Positions 13,446-14,128 of a stretch of DNA of 14,128 nucleotides are shown one piece after another (positions within the stretch are counted from its first letter, which is position 1; the number at the start of each line of letters is the position of its first letter). The notes under the pieces are model-generated. The model worked only from the letters and a program-made list of their open reading frames with translations, made no database searches and had not been told where the DNA came from. The translations under genes and the position numbers were made by a program. This DNA is from Thermodesulfovibrio sp. (GTDB lineage Bacteria; Nitrospirota; Thermodesulfovibrionia; Thermodesulfovibrionales; JdFR-85): NCBI GenBank assembly GCA_027016675.1, contig JALUSH010000118.1:1-14128 (forward strand). Direction: 5' to 3'.

Positions 13446-14033
13446 AATAATCCTCCGGCCTTCAAGCGCCTTGCTGAGGGTCACCTCGTCTGCATATTCA
13501 ATATCACCTCCCATGGGAAGACCATAGGCAATCCTTGATATCCTGACTCCATAGGGAGAGAGGAGTTCTTTTATATACTGTGCTGTCATCTCACCTTTTG
13601 TATTGGGATTTGTGGCAATAATAACCTCCTCAATGCCTCCCTGTGCTATTCGTTCCTTCAGTTCCTGGATCTTAAGACGGTCAGGAGTTACCCCATCTAT
13701 GGGAGACAGGGCACCAAGTAGGACATGATAGAGTCCCCTGTATTGATTGGTACGCTCTATAACCTGAACATTACTTGGTTCCTCTACCACACATATCCTT
13801 GTGTGGTCCCTGCCAGGGTCAGTGCAGATATGGCATAGTTCCTGGTCAGTTATATTAAAACAGCGCTTACAGAATCGTGCCTTCTCTTTCACATCCACAA
13901 TTGCCCGTGCTATGGCCTTCGCCTCCTCCTCTGGCATGGCAAGAATAAAATAGGCAAGCCTCTGAGCGGTTTTCCTGCCAATACCTGGCAGTCTTGTTAG
14001 CTCATCAGTCAGTCTCTCGATAAGTCCCTTCAT
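13440..14033 (-). CDS. recR: recombination mediator protein RecR
   Basis: A DNA-clamp protein of the RecFOR pathway that loads RecA on gapped DNA. The 197 residues are normal in length. They contain the helix-hairpin-helix LPGIGRKTAQRLA (15-27), a zinc finger with Cys55, Cys58, Cys67 and Cys70 (CKRCFN...CHIC), and a Toprim domain (about 78-170) with VVEEPSNV and IATNPNTKGEMTA, then the C-terminal RIAYGLPMGGDIEYAD. The ATG at 14033 follows the YbaB stop by 5 nt with AGGTG as ribosome site, the usual ybaB-recR operon. Its stop lies inside the end of the convergent cytochrome b6 gene, leaving no space for a terminator between the two operons. Confidence 0.97.
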   Translation of the reverse strand: MKGLIERLTDELTRLPGIGRKTAQRLAYFILAMPEEEAKAIARAIVDVKEKARFCKRCFNITDQELCHICTDPGRDHTRICVVEEPSNVQVIERTNQYRGLYHVLLGALSPIDGVTPDRLKIQELKERIAQGGIEEVIIATNPNTKGEMTAQYIKELLSPYGVRISRIAYGLPMGGDIEYADEVTLSKALEGRRIIS

Positions 14034-14038
14034 AACAC

Positions 14039-14128
14039 CTATTTGCCCAGAATATCTCCAAGCCCCCCAAGGCCTGGAAGCTGAAGCCCACCTGTTAGCT
14101 TTGCCATTTCTGTCTGCATCATCTCCTG
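14039..14128 (-). CDS. C-terminal end of YbaB/EbfC nucleoid-associated protein (partial)
   Basis: Twenty-nine codons before a TAG at 14041-14039 read QEMMQTEMAKLTGGLQLPGL followed by GGLGDILGK. The KLTGGL-x-LPGL ending is characteristic of the YbaB/EbfC family, a small dimeric DNA-binding protein, and its position just before recR is the standard context. The N-terminal two thirds lie outside the window. Confidence 0.88.
   Translation of the reverse strand, partial: QEMMQTEMAKLTGGLQLPGLGGLGDILGK

Noticed and set aside
13058..13450. 130-codon plus-strand frame within the cytochrome b6 region
   Set aside because: Overlaps a clear cytochrome b6 with all heme ligands; its own translation has no recognisable motifs.
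1..14128. CRISPR arrays, tRNA or rRNA genes
   Set aside because: No regularly spaced direct repeats, cloverleaf or conserved rRNA segments were seen.

Overview
The window looks like a moderately AT-rich bacterial chromosome segment. The sequence suggests an anaerobic or microaerophilic Gram-negative lineage, most likely in or near Nitrospirota (Thermodesulfovibrio-like). That assignment is an inference from three things: the gene order cmk-plsC-ispH-rpsA-sppA-HU, a cytochrome b6f-type quinol oxidoreductase built from separate cytochrome b6 and subunit IV genes, and AddB/M48-TPR type proteins. No rRNA, tRNA or CRISPR array is visible.

Left arm (1-1560, minus strand): a small defence-like cluster. 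It contains an EVE-domain protein fused to a PD-(D/E)XK-like nuclease domain, a translationally coupled 70-residue protein of unknown function, and the start of a further gene running off the left edge. The EVE gene is out of frame near its 5' end because of an exact 5-bp tandem duplication; removing one copy restores an uninterrupted 355-residue protein.

Second block (1763-6419, minus strand): an operon-like run of cytochrome b/b6 C-terminal subunit (subunit IV, PEWY motif), an AddB-like PD-(D/E)XK nuclease with a four-cysteine Fe-S signature, and an M48 metalloprotease lipoprotein with TPRs. Its first gene is the missing partner of the cytochrome b6 gene 6.4 kb away on the other strand.

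Divergent intergenic region (6420-7211): about 790 bases with no large gene. It holds a 36-nt palindromic mobile-element remnant, a stem-forming stretch, a 43-codon cysteine-rich small ORF, a 63-nt palindromic dispersed repeat, and a sigma70-like promoter for the next operon.

Right block (7212-13445, plus strand): a long, tightly packed housekeeping operon: cmk, plsC, a 140-bp nested inverted-repeat element, ispH, rpsA (six S1 domains), sppA, an HU/IHF protein, a Rieske protein and cytochrome b6. Nucleotide, lipid, isoprenoid and translation genes are thus followed by the electron-transfer subunits of the bc-type complex. At the right end, recR and the tail of ybaB/ebfC lie on the minus strand and overlap the end of the cytochrome b6 gene by 6 bp.

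The most interesting items are the frameshifted EVE-nuclease gene, the split b6f-type complex with heme-ligand positions identical to plant cytochrome b6 (including Cys35), two families of palindromic repeats each present twice, and the small Cys-rich ORF.
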